This document shows positions 15,769-24,816 of a stretch of 64,000 bases of DNA, piece after piece. Numbering within the stretch: the stretch's first letter is position 1; each line of letters opens with the position of its first letter. The stretch lies in NCBI RefSeq assembly GCF_002008345.1, contig NZ_MRAE01000001.1, positions 62,001 through 126,000 on the forward strand, read 5' to 3'. The stretch comes from Clostridium tepidum. Its GTDB lineage: Bacteria > Bacillota > Clostridia > Clostridiales > Clostridiaceae. The notes below the pieces were generated by a model. It made no database searches and had not been told where the DNA came from. It saw only the letters and a program-made list of their open reading frames with translations. Position numbers and translations under genes: made by a program.

Positions 15769-16923
15769 ATGCAATATGTAAGATTAAATGAGTTATGTAA
15801 TATAAATATAGGTAAAACACCATCAAGAAACAAACAAATTTATTGGGGAAAAGGACTAAAATGGTTATCAATTTCAGATTTGAAAGATAAATTTATAAAT
15901 GAAACAAAAGAACAAATAACTGAAAAAGCTATATCAGAATGTAATATGAAAATTGTTCCTAAAAATACAGTTGTTATGAGTTTTAAATTATCAATAGGAA
16001 AAGTTGCAATTTTGAAAGAAGATATGTATACAAATGAGGCTATTGCTAATTTCCCTATTAAAGATGATACAAAGCTTATTCCGGAATATTTATATTATTC
16101 CATTAAAACTTTGAATTTTACTAACACAGATAGGGCAGTAATGGGAGCAACGTTAAATAAAAGTAAATTAAATGAATTGAAAATACCATATTGTGTTGTT
16201 GATAAACAAAATAAAATAGTAAATGTGCTAGATAAAGCTCAATCCTTAATAGATAAAAGAAAAGATCAAATAGAAGCTTTAGATGAATTAGTTAAATCGA
16301 GATTTATCGAGATGTTTGGTGATCCAATTTCTAATATTAAAGGTTGGGAAAAAGCAGTATGTAAGAATATTACTTTAAAGATTGGTTCTGGTGCAACACC
16401 TAAAGGCGGGAATTCAAGTTATAAAGCAGAAGGAATTCCTTTAATTAGGAGTATGAATGTTCGTAACAATAAATTTATAAAAAAAGACTTAGCTTTTATT
16501 GATGATGAGCAAGCACAAAAGCTAAATAATGTAATTGTTAAAGAAGGTGATATTCTTCTAAATATTACAGGAGCATCAGTAGCAAGATGTTGTATAGTCC
16601 CTAATGAATTCATTCCAGCAAGAGTAAACCAACATGTTGCCATAATACGTAGTCGAAAAAATATTATACCAATATTTTTGGTATATCAATTTACAAGTGA
16701 GAGTTATCAAAGATTATTACGGGATGTAGCAACAAGTACTGGAGCAACAAGAGAGGCAATTACAAAGCGACAAATAGAAAATTTAGAAGCAATAGTCCCA
16801 CCAATAGAACTTCAAAACCAATTCGCTGACTTTGTTAAGCAAGTCGACAAATTGAAATTTGAAATACAGGATAGTTTGAAAATTATTAGGAACAAATTTA
16901 ATTTACTGAATAAAAGGATTTAG
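15769..16923 (+). CDS. hsdS: Type I restriction-modification specificity subunit HsdS
   Basis: 384 residues with two target-recognition domains separated by conserved helices. TRD1 spans about residues 1-150 (LSISDLKDKF, SFKLSIGKVAIL); the central helix is QIEALDELVKSRFIEMFGDP near residue 168; TRD2 covers 190-350 (SGATPKGGNSSYKAEGIPLI, EGDILLNITG, RVNQHVAII, TGATREAITKRQIENL); a C-terminal helix QNQFADFVKQVDKL mirrors the central one. It reads the bipartite DNA target. No internal inverted repeats or second hsdS gene were seen, so no phase-variable shuffling is evident. It uses a weak GAGG RBS. Confidence 0.9.
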   Translation: MQYVRLNELCNINIGKTPSRNKQIYWGKGLKWLSISDLKDKFINETKEQITEKAISECNMKIVPKNTVVMSFKLSIGKVAILKEDMYTNEAIANFPIKDDTKLIPEYLYYSIKTLNFTNTDRAVMGATLNKSKLNELKIPYCVVDKQNKIVNVLDKAQSLIDKRKDQIEALDELVKSRFIEMFGDPISNIKGWEKAVCKNITLKIGSGATPKGGNSSYKAEGIPLIRSMNVRNNKFIKKDLAFIDDEQAQKLNNVIVKEGDILLNITGASVARCCIVPNEFIPARVNQHVAIIRSRKNIIPIFLVYQFTSESYQRLLRDVATSTGATREAITKRQIENLEAIVPPIELQNQFADFVKQVDKLKFEIQDSLKIIRNKFNLLNKRI

Positions 16924-17014
16924 AATGAAAATTATCTGTGTCAAATATTGTTTGAATATGGTAATATATTCATAGGGAATAATAACAGATGTTACTAAAA
17001 AGGGGATGGGGCCT

Positions 17015-18226
17015 TTGTGTACTAATTTTGAATTTTTAAAGTTCAAAAAAGAATTTAATGCTTTTGCAGGTGCTTGTATTGAAGCAGAAAAAAGCATATT
17101 AGTAAGCCCAGCAACCACAGCTATTTTAAGCAGAAGAGCTTTGGAACTTGCGGTTAAATGGGTATATAGTTTTGATGAGGATTTGGGAATTCCATATAGG
17201 GATAATATAAGTAGTTTAATACATAGTGGTAGTTTTTTAGAACTTATTGATAGTGAAATGTTGCCTTTACTTAAGTTTATAATTAGTTTAGGTAATGTAG
17301 CTATACATACTAATAAAATTATAACAAGAGAAGAGGCTGTTTTATCATTACATAATTTATACCAATTTATTAATTGGATTGATTACTGTTATGGAGATGA
17401 CTATAAAGAAAAAAAATTTGATGAAAATGCTTTACTTCAAGGTGAGGAAAAAAGAGTAAAACCAGATGAGCTTAAAGATTTATATGATAAATTAAGTTCA
17501 AAGGATAAAAAACTTGAAGAGATTATAAAAGAAAATCAAGAACTTAGAAAAGAAATAACCCAAAAGAGAAAAGATAACACAGAAAATTATGATTTTAATA
17601 TAGATGAAATAAGTGAGTTTGACACAAGAAAAATTTATATAGATGTAGAACTTAAGCTTGCAGGTTGGGATTTTAATAAAGATATTGGAGAGGAAATAGA
17701 GCTTTTTGGTATGCCTAATAGTGTAGGAAAAGGTTATGCTGATTATGTTTTATATGGTGATAATGGAAAACCTCTTGCAGTAATAGAAGCAAAGAAAACA
17801 AGCAAAGATCCTAAAATAGGTCGTGAACAAGCTAAATTATATGCCAATTGTTTAGAAAAGCAATATAACCTTAGACCAGTCATTTTCTATACCAATGGAT
17901 TGGAAACATATATTTGGGATGATTATAATGGATACTCTGAAAGAAGAATATATGGATTCTTAAAAAAAGATGAGCTTCAACTCATGATTGACAGAAGAAC
18001 TCAAAGAAAGGCTTTAAGAAATATAAATATAAAAGATGAAATATCTAATAGATATTATCAAAAAGAAGCTATAACTACATGTTGTGAAGAATTAGAAAGA
18101 AGAAAAAGAAAACTTTTACTTGTTATGGCAACAGGGGAACGTGTCATAATAGTGATGGGTGCAGTTTGTGTTATAAAATCAAGGGTTTCAGGAACTTTAG
18201 ATAAATATATTTCGTGCATTGCTTAG
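17015..18226 (+). pseudogene. hsdR: HsdR restriction subunit truncated at Walker A by the ICE
   Basis: The N-terminus matches HsdR proteins with a DUF4145-like helical domain (NFEFLKFKKEFNAFAGACIE, then RRALELAVKWVY), followed by a charged coiled segment (170-205) and the PD-(D/E)XK nuclease domain with GYADYVLYG and AVIEAKKTSKDPKIGREQAK near residues 245-270. The text then reads RYYQKEAI and KLLLVMATG and departs from the family exactly inside Walker A (expected MATGTGKT): bases after 18136 encode 29 foreign residues and a stop. Homologues carry about 500-700 further residues of SF2 motor. TTG at 17015 (spacing nine from AAGGGG) is a better start than ATG 17006, which abuts the RBS. The motor is gone, so DNA cleavage should be abolished. 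Confidence 0.9.
18130..18142. other. Left junction (attL) of the integrative conjugative element
   Basis: Family resemblance of hsdR ends within ATGGCAACAGG (18125-18135). The element-side sequence begins at about GGAACGTGTC. The exact crossover base cannot be fixed without the right end or an empty site, because GG is shared by the expected codon GGN and the element end. The integrase type is not visible in the window. Confidence 0.6.
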
Positions 18227-18259
18227 AGTAATTAGGATCTAATTGTTGTAAGCAGTGCA
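18215..18259. other. Imperfect long hairpin near the element's left end
   Basis: TGCATTGCTTA (18215-18225) pairs with TAAGCAGTGCA (18249-18259, one G-U) and encloses AATTAG-GAT-CTAATT. It overlaps the end of the truncated hsdR frame. No T-run follows. It may be a recombinase or regulator binding site, or a blocking structure for transcription entering from hsdMSR. Confidence 0.4.
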
Positions 18260-18349
18260 TGAGAAGGAAGATTTAAGTTGAAATGTTAAGTTTGATAGAG
18301 GGTAATACAAAGATACAGGAAACAAATTAATATTTAGGAGATGAGAATT

Positions 18350-19279
18350 ATGGAAACAGAAATGAGGGATTTATCATCAATTGAAATAAGAAACTTGATG
18401 TTAGAAACTTTGGCTTACGAAGGAGAAGATATTGATTCAGAAGGTAAAACATTCAAAATGTATGGTTATCAAGGATCGCAATCAGATTTGTATCGTCTTA
18501 TGGAAGCTCTTGCAGTAAAAAGAGAACTAATAAAAGAAAGAATTTCTCTATCTGGAGCTGCATGGGGTGGAAGTGGACTTATGCTTCACCCACATAGCAC
18601 AACAAATTTTAGTCGTAGTGATATACAGAATATATTTGAGCAATTTCATTTATTGCTTAACCAAGGAATTATAGCTCCTGGGGCAGTAGGCAATTATGGG
18701 CATAATTTACCCTATTTCCATGTAACAGAATATGGACTTACATGTTTAGAAGAGCAGGAAGTATTACCATATGATGTAGATGGTTATCTTGAAAGAATTA
18801 GAAGCATACCTAGCATTTCGGAGTGGGTTGAGTTTTATATCAAAGAGGCTTTACTGTGCTATAATGCAAATTGCATGGAAGCAGCAGTAATTATGTTAGG
18901 ATTATCTAGTGAGAAAATTATAGATGAGCAAATAGATGCATTGTTAGGATATTTATCTAGGAATTTTACGAGTGAATATTCTCAGATACAAGACGAATTA
19001 TCGAGAATTAAATTTGCTTCTCGAAAATTTAGTTGTTATAAAAAGTATTTTAATAAAATAAAAGAAAAGATATCAGATCAGATATTTAAAGATATGTTAC
19101 CATTAGTTGATAATGTAGCTTTTGAATCTTATGCAAATTTTACTAGGATAACAAGAAATGAGTTGGCACATCCTACTGATACCAAAATGGAACGTATTGA
19201 AGTTCTTATGATTTTTATCTCATTTATAAAATATTGCCAAATACAATATGGGTTTATAAATTATTATAATAATCATTAA
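18350..19279 (+). CDS. HEPN-motif protein of unknown function
   Basis: 309 residues from the ATG at 18350, nine bases after AGGAG; the upstream in-frame ATG at 18341 abuts the RBS. The C-terminal half is all-helical and contains RNELAH near residues 268-273, the Rx4H motif of HEPN domains, preceded by a helix EAAVIMLGLSSEKIIDEQID, as in DUF4145-like and Abi-type HEPN proteins. The N-terminal 140 residues look like a winged-helix region ending in LPYFHVTEYGLTCLEE. It is the first gene inside the element and is followed by its own terminator, so it behaves as stand-alone cargo. HEPN proteins are often RNases in abortive infection or toxin-antitoxin systems; nuclease activity here is inference. 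Confidence 0.55.
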   Translation: METEMRDLSSIEIRNLMLETLAYEGEDIDSEGKTFKMYGYQGSQSDLYRLMEALAVKRELIKERISLSGAAWGGSGLMLHPHSTTNFSRSDIQNIFEQFHLLLNQGIIAPGAVGNYGHNLPYFHVTEYGLTCLEEQEVLPYDVDGYLERIRSIPSISEWVEFYIKEALLCYNANCMEAAVIMLGLSSEKIIDEQIDALLGYLSRNFTSEYSQIQDELSRIKFASRKFSCYKKYFNKIKEKISDQIFKDMLPLVDNVAFESYANFTRITRNELAHPTDTKMERIEVLMIFISFIKYCQIQYGFINYYNNH

Positions 19280-19294
19280 CTAAAAATAAATTTT

Positions 19295-19331
19295 AGCGGT
19301 TCAGATGTAAAAGTATGGGCCGCTTTTTTTA
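19295..19331 (+). terminator. Terminator after the HEPN gene
   Basis: AGCGGTTC (19295-19302) pairs with GGGCCGCT (19317-19324, two G-U), followed by seven T residues. It separates the cargo gene from the conjugation operon starting at 19358. Confidence 0.85.
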
Positions 19332-19357
19332 TTTCCCCTAGAAAGGAGGTTACCTAG

Positions 19358-19852
19358 ATGGTAAATGATGATGTCAATAACAAAGCTATAAACATTGAGA
19401 TTAAGGTTGCACAGTATTCTGCAAAAGCTATTTTAAAAGCAATGAAAAAAATCATGGAAGATGCTAGTGAAAAAAGTCAGCCACTTGCGGAATATCTTAG
19501 CGAAAAAAGAAAAACTAATTCAAGAAAGCTTAAGGATATGGTAAAGAAGGGTCAGCTTGAAAATATTGATTTACAGAAAGGTGAGGTCAAGGAATTAAAA
19601 AAGCAGCTTAACCGATACGGAGTTAATTTTTCTGTTATGAAGAATAAGGAATCAGGGCTTTACTCTGTATTTTTCCAAGCCAAGGATACCAAGGTTATGG
19701 ATTTAGCTTTTAAAAAGGCTATAGAAAGATCTGAAAAGAAAGAAAACAAAAGGGAGTCTACAAAAGAAATACTAAATAAATTTAAGGAAAGGGTGAAAAA
19801 TATGGCAGTTAAAGACAAGGTTAAGGAAAAACGTCATGAACATGAGAGATAA
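19358..19852 (+). CDS. PcfB-like conjugation protein (DUF3801)
   Basis: 164 residues, mostly helical and basic, with the DUF3801 layout: INIEIKVAQYSAKAILKAMK at the N-terminus, then KELKKQLNRYGVNFSVMKNK and YSVFFQAKDTKVMDLAFKKA near residues 90-130, and a lysine-rich tail. In pCF10, PcfB-type proteins assist the relaxosome and coupling protein. RBS AAAGGAGG. It opens the first operon of the transfer region. Function is by family. Confidence 0.75.
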   Translation: MVNDDVNNKAINIEIKVAQYSAKAILKAMKKIMEDASEKSQPLAEYLSEKRKTNSRKLKDMVKKGQLENIDLQKGEVKELKKQLNRYGVNFSVMKNKESGLYSVFFQAKDTKVMDLAFKKAIERSEKKENKRESTKEILNKFKERVKNMAVKDKVKEKRHEHER

Positions 19853-19912
19853 AAGGACCAGGCATTTAAGAGAAATCTTAGATGTCTTTTTTATTGAGAT
19901 GAGGTGAAGTGA

Positions 19913-20704
19913 ATGGATTTTGATTACTTTTATGGGAGGGATTCTGAAGGTTTTAGGTTTATCCGTTTACCTATAGTTCTTATAGAAGATGAGATGTTTA
20001 AGGAGTTATCAATAGACGCAAAAGTTCTTTATTCAATGTATTTATCGAGAAGCACTTTGTCTTATAAAAACAACTGGATAGATGAAAATGGAAGAGTATA
20101 TATCTATTTTACTGTTGAAGAAACAGCTGAACAACTAGGCTGTGGCATTAAAAAGGCAGTTAAACTTATAAAGGATCTTGAAGAAATTGGGCTTATAAAA
20201 AAGAAAAGAGCAGGACAGGGTAATCCTACTAAAATTTATGTTAAAGATTTTATGAGTATTTTTAGAAATGGAAATCCTAGACTTGTCAAAAGGGAAAATC
20301 AAGACTTGTCAAAAGGACAAGTCAAGAATGGTGATTTTGATAATTCTGGAATGGTCAAAAGGGAAAGTCTAGACTTATCAAAAAGACAACCTAACTATAT
20401 AGAGAATAATAAGATTGATAAGAGTTATATTGATTTTAGTGGAAAACAGAAAAAAGGAACTTTCCTTAATGTAATTATTTCTGATGAAGAAGAAAGCAAA
20501 TTAGAGGATAAGATTCCTAATCTAAATGATTATATTGAAAGATTATCAGCCTATATGCAAAGTACAGGAAAAACCTATAAAGACCATGCTTCAACAATTA
20601 TGACCTGGTATTTAAAAGATAAGAGAGAAGGAAAGCTTAAAAGTGAAAAAACCTATACAGGTGATCCTTTAGACTATGAAAGCGAATGGAACTTAAATAA
20701 TTAG
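19913..20704 (+). CDS. Replication initiator protein A (RepA_N family)
   Basis: The N-terminal domain is the RepA_N type: FRFIRLPIVLIEDEMFKELS, then LYSMYLSRSTLSYKNNWIDE, YIYFTVEETAEQLGCGIKKA and KLIKDLEEIGLIKKKRAGQG (winged helix) through residue 115, followed by a variable linker and a C-terminal helical domain (YIERLSAYMQSTGKTYKDHA). ICEs with these proteins can replicate autonomously after excision. Residues 120-160 contain a repeated motif (LVKRENQDLSKGQV and MVKRESLDLSKRQP), probably a short internal duplication. It precedes the DnaC-like gene by 13 bases. Confidence 0.8.
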   Translation: MDFDYFYGRDSEGFRFIRLPIVLIEDEMFKELSIDAKVLYSMYLSRSTLSYKNNWIDENGRVYIYFTVEETAEQLGCGIKKAVKLIKDLEEIGLIKKKRAGQGNPTKIYVKDFMSIFRNGNPRLVKRENQDLSKGQVKNGDFDNSGMVKRESLDLSKRQPNYIENNKIDKSYIDFSGKQKKGTFLNVIISDEEESKLEDKIPNLNDYIERLSAYMQSTGKTYKDHASTIMTWYLKDKREGKLKSEKTYTGDPLDYESEWNLNN

Positions 20705-20717
20705 AGAGGTAGAGAAA

Positions 20718-21566
20718 ATGGAAGATAAAATAAAAACAATTGAAATTGATGGAGTTGAATTTTCTTTTAATGCAAATAAAGCCTTTGAAAAAGATGGACA
20801 TGTTTACTGTAGACAGTGTGGTGAGCAAATAGATTCAGAACCACTTAGCTATCTTGGAAGAAAAAAAATAATATTTGGTAGAGGATGTAAATGTGATAGA
20901 GAAGAAGAAGCTAAAAGAAAAGATGAAGAAATGGCAAATCATATTAGAAGACTTAAGGAAGAATGCTTTACTACCAGCAGAAACCTTATAAGTTGCGATT
21001 TTGATAAGGTTATAGAGCCTAAAAGACAGGAAGTTATTATAGGAAAAAACTTTGTTAAGAACTTCAAAGAATTATCAAAAGACAATAGTGGCCTTATATT
21101 TCATGGAAATGTAGGAACAGGAAAGACTTACCTAGCAGCTTGTATTGCAAATAAGGTTATAGAGGAGTATCAAATAAGAGTTAAGATGAGAAATATTCCT
21201 CAGATTATAAATGATATTGAAAAACGTGGCTTTGATATTGATAAGAATGAGTATTATAGGCGGTTATCTAGTGTATCCCTTCTTATTCTTGATGATTTTG
21301 GGATTGAAAGAAATACAGAATATGTAAATGAAATGGTCTATCAGATTATAAACACTAGGTATGAATCAAAGAAACCAACTATTATTTCAACGAATATTCC
21401 TCTTGGTGTGATTATGAATGGAAGTAATGATATTGATAAGGAGAGGATTTATTCAAGGATTAGAGAGATGTGTATTCCTGTTAAGATTGCAGGAAAAGAC
21501 ATTAGAACAGAACTGGGAAGAAAAAAATTAAGAGAAACTAGAGACCTACTTTTAGGAGATAGATGA
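20718..21566 (+). CDS. DnaC/IstB-like AAA+ ATPase, helicase loader
   Basis: An N-terminal four-cysteine zinc knuckle (CRQCGEQIDS, then GRGCKCDRE) spans residues 33-68. The AAA+ core shows Walker A HGNVGTGKTYLAACIAN near residue 131, Walker B LLILDDFG near 190 and sensor 1 IISTNIPL near 220, with a C-terminal arginine-finger region (RIYSRIREMC). It probably loads a replicative helicase at the element's origin together with the RepA_N initiator immediately upstream. Length 282 is normal. Confidence 0.85.
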   Translation: MEDKIKTIEIDGVEFSFNANKAFEKDGHVYCRQCGEQIDSEPLSYLGRKKIIFGRGCKCDREEEAKRKDEEMANHIRRLKEECFTTSRNLISCDFDKVIEPKRQEVIIGKNFVKNFKELSKDNSGLIFHGNVGTGKTYLAACIANKVIEEYQIRVKMRNIPQIINDIEKRGFDIDKNEYYRRLSSVSLLILDDFGIERNTEYVNEMVYQIINTRYESKKPTIISTNIPLGVIMNGSNDIDKERIYSRIREMCIPVKIAGKDIRTELGRKKLRETRDLLLGDR

Positions 21567-21576
21567 GGTGAGAGAA

Positions 21577-22299
21577 ATGTATAAAATAAAGGTATTTGAA
21601 AATAGAGAGTTTGGACAAATAAGGACAATATTAATTGACGATAAACCTTGGTTTGTTGGAAAAGATATAGCAGAAGCTCTAGGGTATAAAAGACCAAGTG
21701 ATGCTATAGCAAGCCATGTTCATGAGGGAGATAAGCTGAAACGGTGTTTTACCGTATTAGGTCAAGGTAGGAATTTGCTAGTAGTAAATGAGTCTGGAAT
21801 GTATGCACTTATCTTTGGAAGTAAACTTGAAAGTGCCATAAGATTTAAGAATTGGGTAACAAGTGAGGTTCTTCCTTCAATTAGGAAATATGGGGGCTAT
21901 TTTACTGGTCAAGAAGAAATGAATGATCAAGAACTTTTAGCAAGAGGCTATCTAGTAGCCTTAAGGCAAATAGAAGCAAGGACAGAAGAATTAGAAGGTC
22001 TTATTCCTAAAGGAGAATTCTTTGATAAGTTTATTTCCTTAGGAGACTGCATTTGCCTTAGGGATACTGCAAAGGAATTAGGGGTTTCTCAGAATAGGTT
22101 TATAAATATACTTATAGATAGGGGTTATCTTTATAGAAATCAAAAAGGGAAATTAAGATTTTACTCAACTGCAGCTGATTACTTTAAATTAAAAGATTAT
22201 ATCAATAAATATAATGGAGAGCCTGGAGTCTATACAGTAGTAAGACCAGAGGGAAGAGCATATTTTTTCTCTTTACTTAAAGAAATGGGAGAAATTTGA
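21577..22299 (+). CDS. Bro-N / KilAC antirepressor-like protein
   Basis: ATG 21577 is spaced five bases from GAGGTGAG, so I prefer it to GTG 21568. Residues 1-100 are a Bro-N domain (DDKPWFVGKDIAEALGYKRP, VNESGMYALIFGSKLESAI, WVTSEVLPSIRKYGGYF). Residues 150-235 form a KilAC domain (SLGDCICLRDTAKELGVSQN, RGYLYRNQKGKLRFYSTAAD, VRPEGRAYFFSLL). Phage antirepressors of this build disable repressors by protein contact; in an ICE it may control induction of transfer genes. It is co-directional and nearly abutting both neighbours. Confidence 0.85.
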   Translation: MYKIKVFENREFGQIRTILIDDKPWFVGKDIAEALGYKRPSDAIASHVHEGDKLKRCFTVLGQGRNLLVVNESGMYALIFGSKLESAIRFKNWVTSEVLPSIRKYGGYFTGQEEMNDQELLARGYLVALRQIEARTEELEGLIPKGEFFDKFISLGDCICLRDTAKELGVSQNRFINILIDRGYLYRNQKGKLRFYSTAADYFKLKDYINKYNGEPGVYTVVRPEGRAYFFSLLKEMGEI

Positions 22300-22319
22300 G
22301 GGAATAGGAGGTGATTTTG

Positions 22320-22856
22320 ATGTTAATGTTAAATGAAAAAAGTTGTATTGACTATGATGAGTTTGAATTTGATAAACACAGTGAAGAAATAGAAGAACTA
22401 ATGGAAAAGCTAATACAACTAGAAGACTATGATTGTGTAGTGCTTCATAAATATATAGATTTAGCTTATAAGGACAGAGAAATGAAAGTTATAAATTCAA
22501 GCTTATGGGACATATACGAGTTAGTTGAATATGCAGATTTTAAAAATGGTGTAGATATTCTTATTGATGATGAAGGATTCTTAAACCTATCAGTTTACGG
22601 ACAGACCTATAGGATGGATGGAAATGATTATTTTATCAATTCTATTTTCAAAATTATCCCACGAGATAAAGACTGGAACTTTCTTGATATATCCGATTTT
22701 TTACTTGATGGAAAGGAAGTAAAACTTTCAGAAAAGCAGTTAGATAGAAAAAAGAAATCAACCATTGAACTTCTGAATGAATATAAAGGAAAGGTATATA
22801 AAATTTATTCTGTAAATAAGGATAAAAAGAAAAGAGATATAGGTGAGGAAAGATAG
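22320..22856 (+). CDS. Conserved ICE hypothetical protein
   Basis: 178 residues from the ATG at 22320, eight bases after AGGAGG (the upstream GTG at 22311 overlaps the RBS). The sequence is acidic at the N-terminus (EFDKHSEEIEELMEKLIQLE) and basic at the C-terminus. It has no membrane segment and no motif I recognise. Its place between the antirepressor and VirD4 suggests a transfer-operon role. Confidence 0.6.
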   Translation: MLMLNEKSCIDYDEFEFDKHSEEIEELMEKLIQLEDYDCVVLHKYIDLAYKDREMKVINSSLWDIYELVEYADFKNGVDILIDDEGFLNLSVYGQTYRMDGNDYFINSIFKIIPRDKDWNFLDISDFLLDGKEVKLSEKQLDRKKKSTIELLNEYKGKVYKIYSVNKDKKKRDIGEER

Positions 22857-22883
22857 GAAACTCCAAGTTAAGGAGGTGGTATT

Positions 22884-24671
22884 TTGAGTGTAATAGAAGA
22901 AGCAAAAAGAGATATAAAAAATTTATTTCATGTGCAAGATAAGAAGACTTTTGTTAAAAAGAATATACCTTATCTTGCATTTTTCTATTTAGGAGATATT
23001 TTTTCTCACCATGTAAATTCATATGTAGGAGGTGATGTAATAGACCGTATATTACAAGCGGTCATGGAAATAGAAACAATGAGTTATCTTCCAAGTTTTT
23101 ATCCAAGGGATTTACTTGTAGGTCTTATTCTAGCTGGAATAGTGAAGCTTATTCTTTATAGCAAGAATAAAAATGCAAAGAAATTTAGACAAGGAGAGGA
23201 ATATGGTTCTGCAAGATGGGGTAATGCAAAAGATATTGCTCCATATATGGATGATGATTTTAGGAATAATATTCTACTAACTCAAACTGAGAGAATTACT
23301 ATGAATAGTAGACCAAAGACTCCTAAGTATGCAAGAAATAAAAATGTACTTGTAATTGGGGGTTCAGGTTCTGGGAAAACAAGATTCTTTGTAAAACCTA
23401 ATTTAATGCAATTACATTCAAGCTATGTAGTAACCGATCCTAAAGGAAGTTTACTTCATGAGTGTGGCAAAATGCTAGAAATGAGTGGTTATGAGATAAA
23501 AACTCTAAATACCATTAATTTTAAAAAGAGTATGAAATACAACCCCTTTGCCTATCTTAGAAGTGAAAAAGATATTCTTAAACTGGTTCAGACAATTATA
23601 GCAAATACAAAGGGGGATGGTGAAAAAGCAGGGGAAGATTTTTGGGTAAAGGCTGAAAGACTTTATTATACAGCCCTTATAGGATATATCTTTTATGAAA
23701 CTCCTAAAGAGGAACAAAATTTTACAACCTTACTGGCAATGATAGATGCAAGTGAGGTTAGGGAGGAGGATGAAAACTTTAAAAATGCAGTAGATTATAT
23801 GTTTGAAGCTTTAGAAGAAAAGGATCCTGACCATTTTGCAGTTAAGCAATATCGTAAATATAAGTTGGCAGCAGGAAAAACTGCTAAATCTATCTTAATT
23901 TCATGTGGTGCAAGATTAGCTCCTTTTGATATTAAGGAACTTAGAGAGCTAATGAGTGAAGATGAAATGGAGCTAGATACTCTTGGAGACAGAAAAACAG
24001 CCTTATTTGTTATTATTTCAGATACAGATGATACTTTCAATTTTGTTGTATCACTTTTGTATTCTCAGATGTTTAATCTACTTTGTGATAAGGCTGATGA
24101 TGTATATGGAGGAAGACTTCCTATTCATGTAAGATGTCTTCTTGATGAGTTTGCAAATATTGGTCTAATCCCTAAATTTGAAAAGCTTATAGCAACAATT
24201 CGTTCAAGAGAAATAAGTGCTTGTATTGTATTACAGGCACAATCACAACTTAAGGCAATTTACAAGGATAATGCAGATACTATTATAGGTAACTGTGATA
24301 CAACCTTATTCTTAGGAGGAAAGGAAAATGGAACTTTAAAAGAGATTTCTGAAACCCTTGGTAAAGAGACTATTGATTTATTTAATACATCAGAAACAAG
24401 AAGTAATCAAAAATCCTTTGGCCTTAACTATCAGAAAACTGGAAAGGAGCTTATGAGTAAAGATGAACTCTTTGTAATGGATGGAAGCAAGTGTATTATG
24501 CAGCTTAGAGGTGTAAGACCTTTTCTTTCAGAGAAGTTTGATATTACAAAACATAAGAATTACAAGCTTTTAGAAGACTATGATGATAAGAACTACTTTG
24601 ATGTTGAAGAGTATATGAAAAGGCAAGGTAAGGCAAGGCTTAACAAGGAGTCTATAATAACAAGGGTGTAG
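22884..24671 (+). CDS. VirD4-like type IV coupling protein
   Basis: TTG start eight bases after AGGAGG. Two N-terminal membrane segments lie near residues 28-45 and 75-92 (LLVGLILAGIVKLILY). The ATPase core has Walker A VIGGSGSGKTRFFVKPNLMQ near residues 154-173, Walker B VRCLLDEFANIG near 417 and a downstream motif CIVLQAQSQLKAIY. The protein links the relaxosome to the secretion channel and pumps the DNA-relaxase complex. Length 595 is normal. A terminator follows at 24745. Confidence 0.92.
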   Translation: MSVIEEAKRDIKNLFHVQDKKTFVKKNIPYLAFFYLGDIFSHHVNSYVGGDVIDRILQAVMEIETMSYLPSFYPRDLLVGLILAGIVKLILYSKNKNAKKFRQGEEYGSARWGNAKDIAPYMDDDFRNNILLTQTERITMNSRPKTPKYARNKNVLVIGGSGSGKTRFFVKPNLMQLHSSYVVTDPKGSLLHECGKMLEMSGYEIKTLNTINFKKSMKYNPFAYLRSEKDILKLVQTIIANTKGDGEKAGEDFWVKAERLYYTALIGYIFYETPKEEQNFTTLLAMIDASEVREEDENFKNAVDYMFEALEEKDPDHFAVKQYRKYKLAAGKTAKSILISCGARLAPFDIKELRELMSEDEMELDTLGDRKTALFVIISDTDDTFNFVVSLLYSQMFNLLCDKADDVYGGRLPIHVRCLLDEFANIGLIPKFEKLIATIRSREISACIVLQAQSQLKAIYKDNADTIIGNCDTTLFLGGKENGTLKEISETLGKETIDLFNTSETRSNQKSFGLNYQKTGKELMSKDELFVMDGSKCIMQLRGVRPFLSEKFDITKHKNYKLLEDYDDKNYFDVEEYMKRQGKARLNKESIITRV

Positions 24672-24744
24672 GTGAGAATATGAAGGTGAAGGTGAGAAGT
24701 CCCTCTTGAAAAAGTGGGCAACTAAGTTAATAGATTTGATTTAT

Positions 24745-24783
24745 AGCGATTGGATTAGAAAAAAAGTCCAGTCGCTTTTTTTA
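24745..24783 (+). terminator. Terminator after virD4
   Basis: AGCGATTGGA (24745-24754) pairs with TCCAGTCGCT (24767-24776, one G-U), then seven T residues. It divides the first transfer operon from the mating-channel operon. Confidence 0.85.
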
Positions 24784-24816
24784 TTTTATAAAAAATTAGG
24801 AGGCAAAGATTAAAAG

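Noticed and set aside
15769-16923. Phase-variable shuffling of hsdS
   Set aside because: No second hsdS, recombinase or inverted repeats were seen near the locus within the window.
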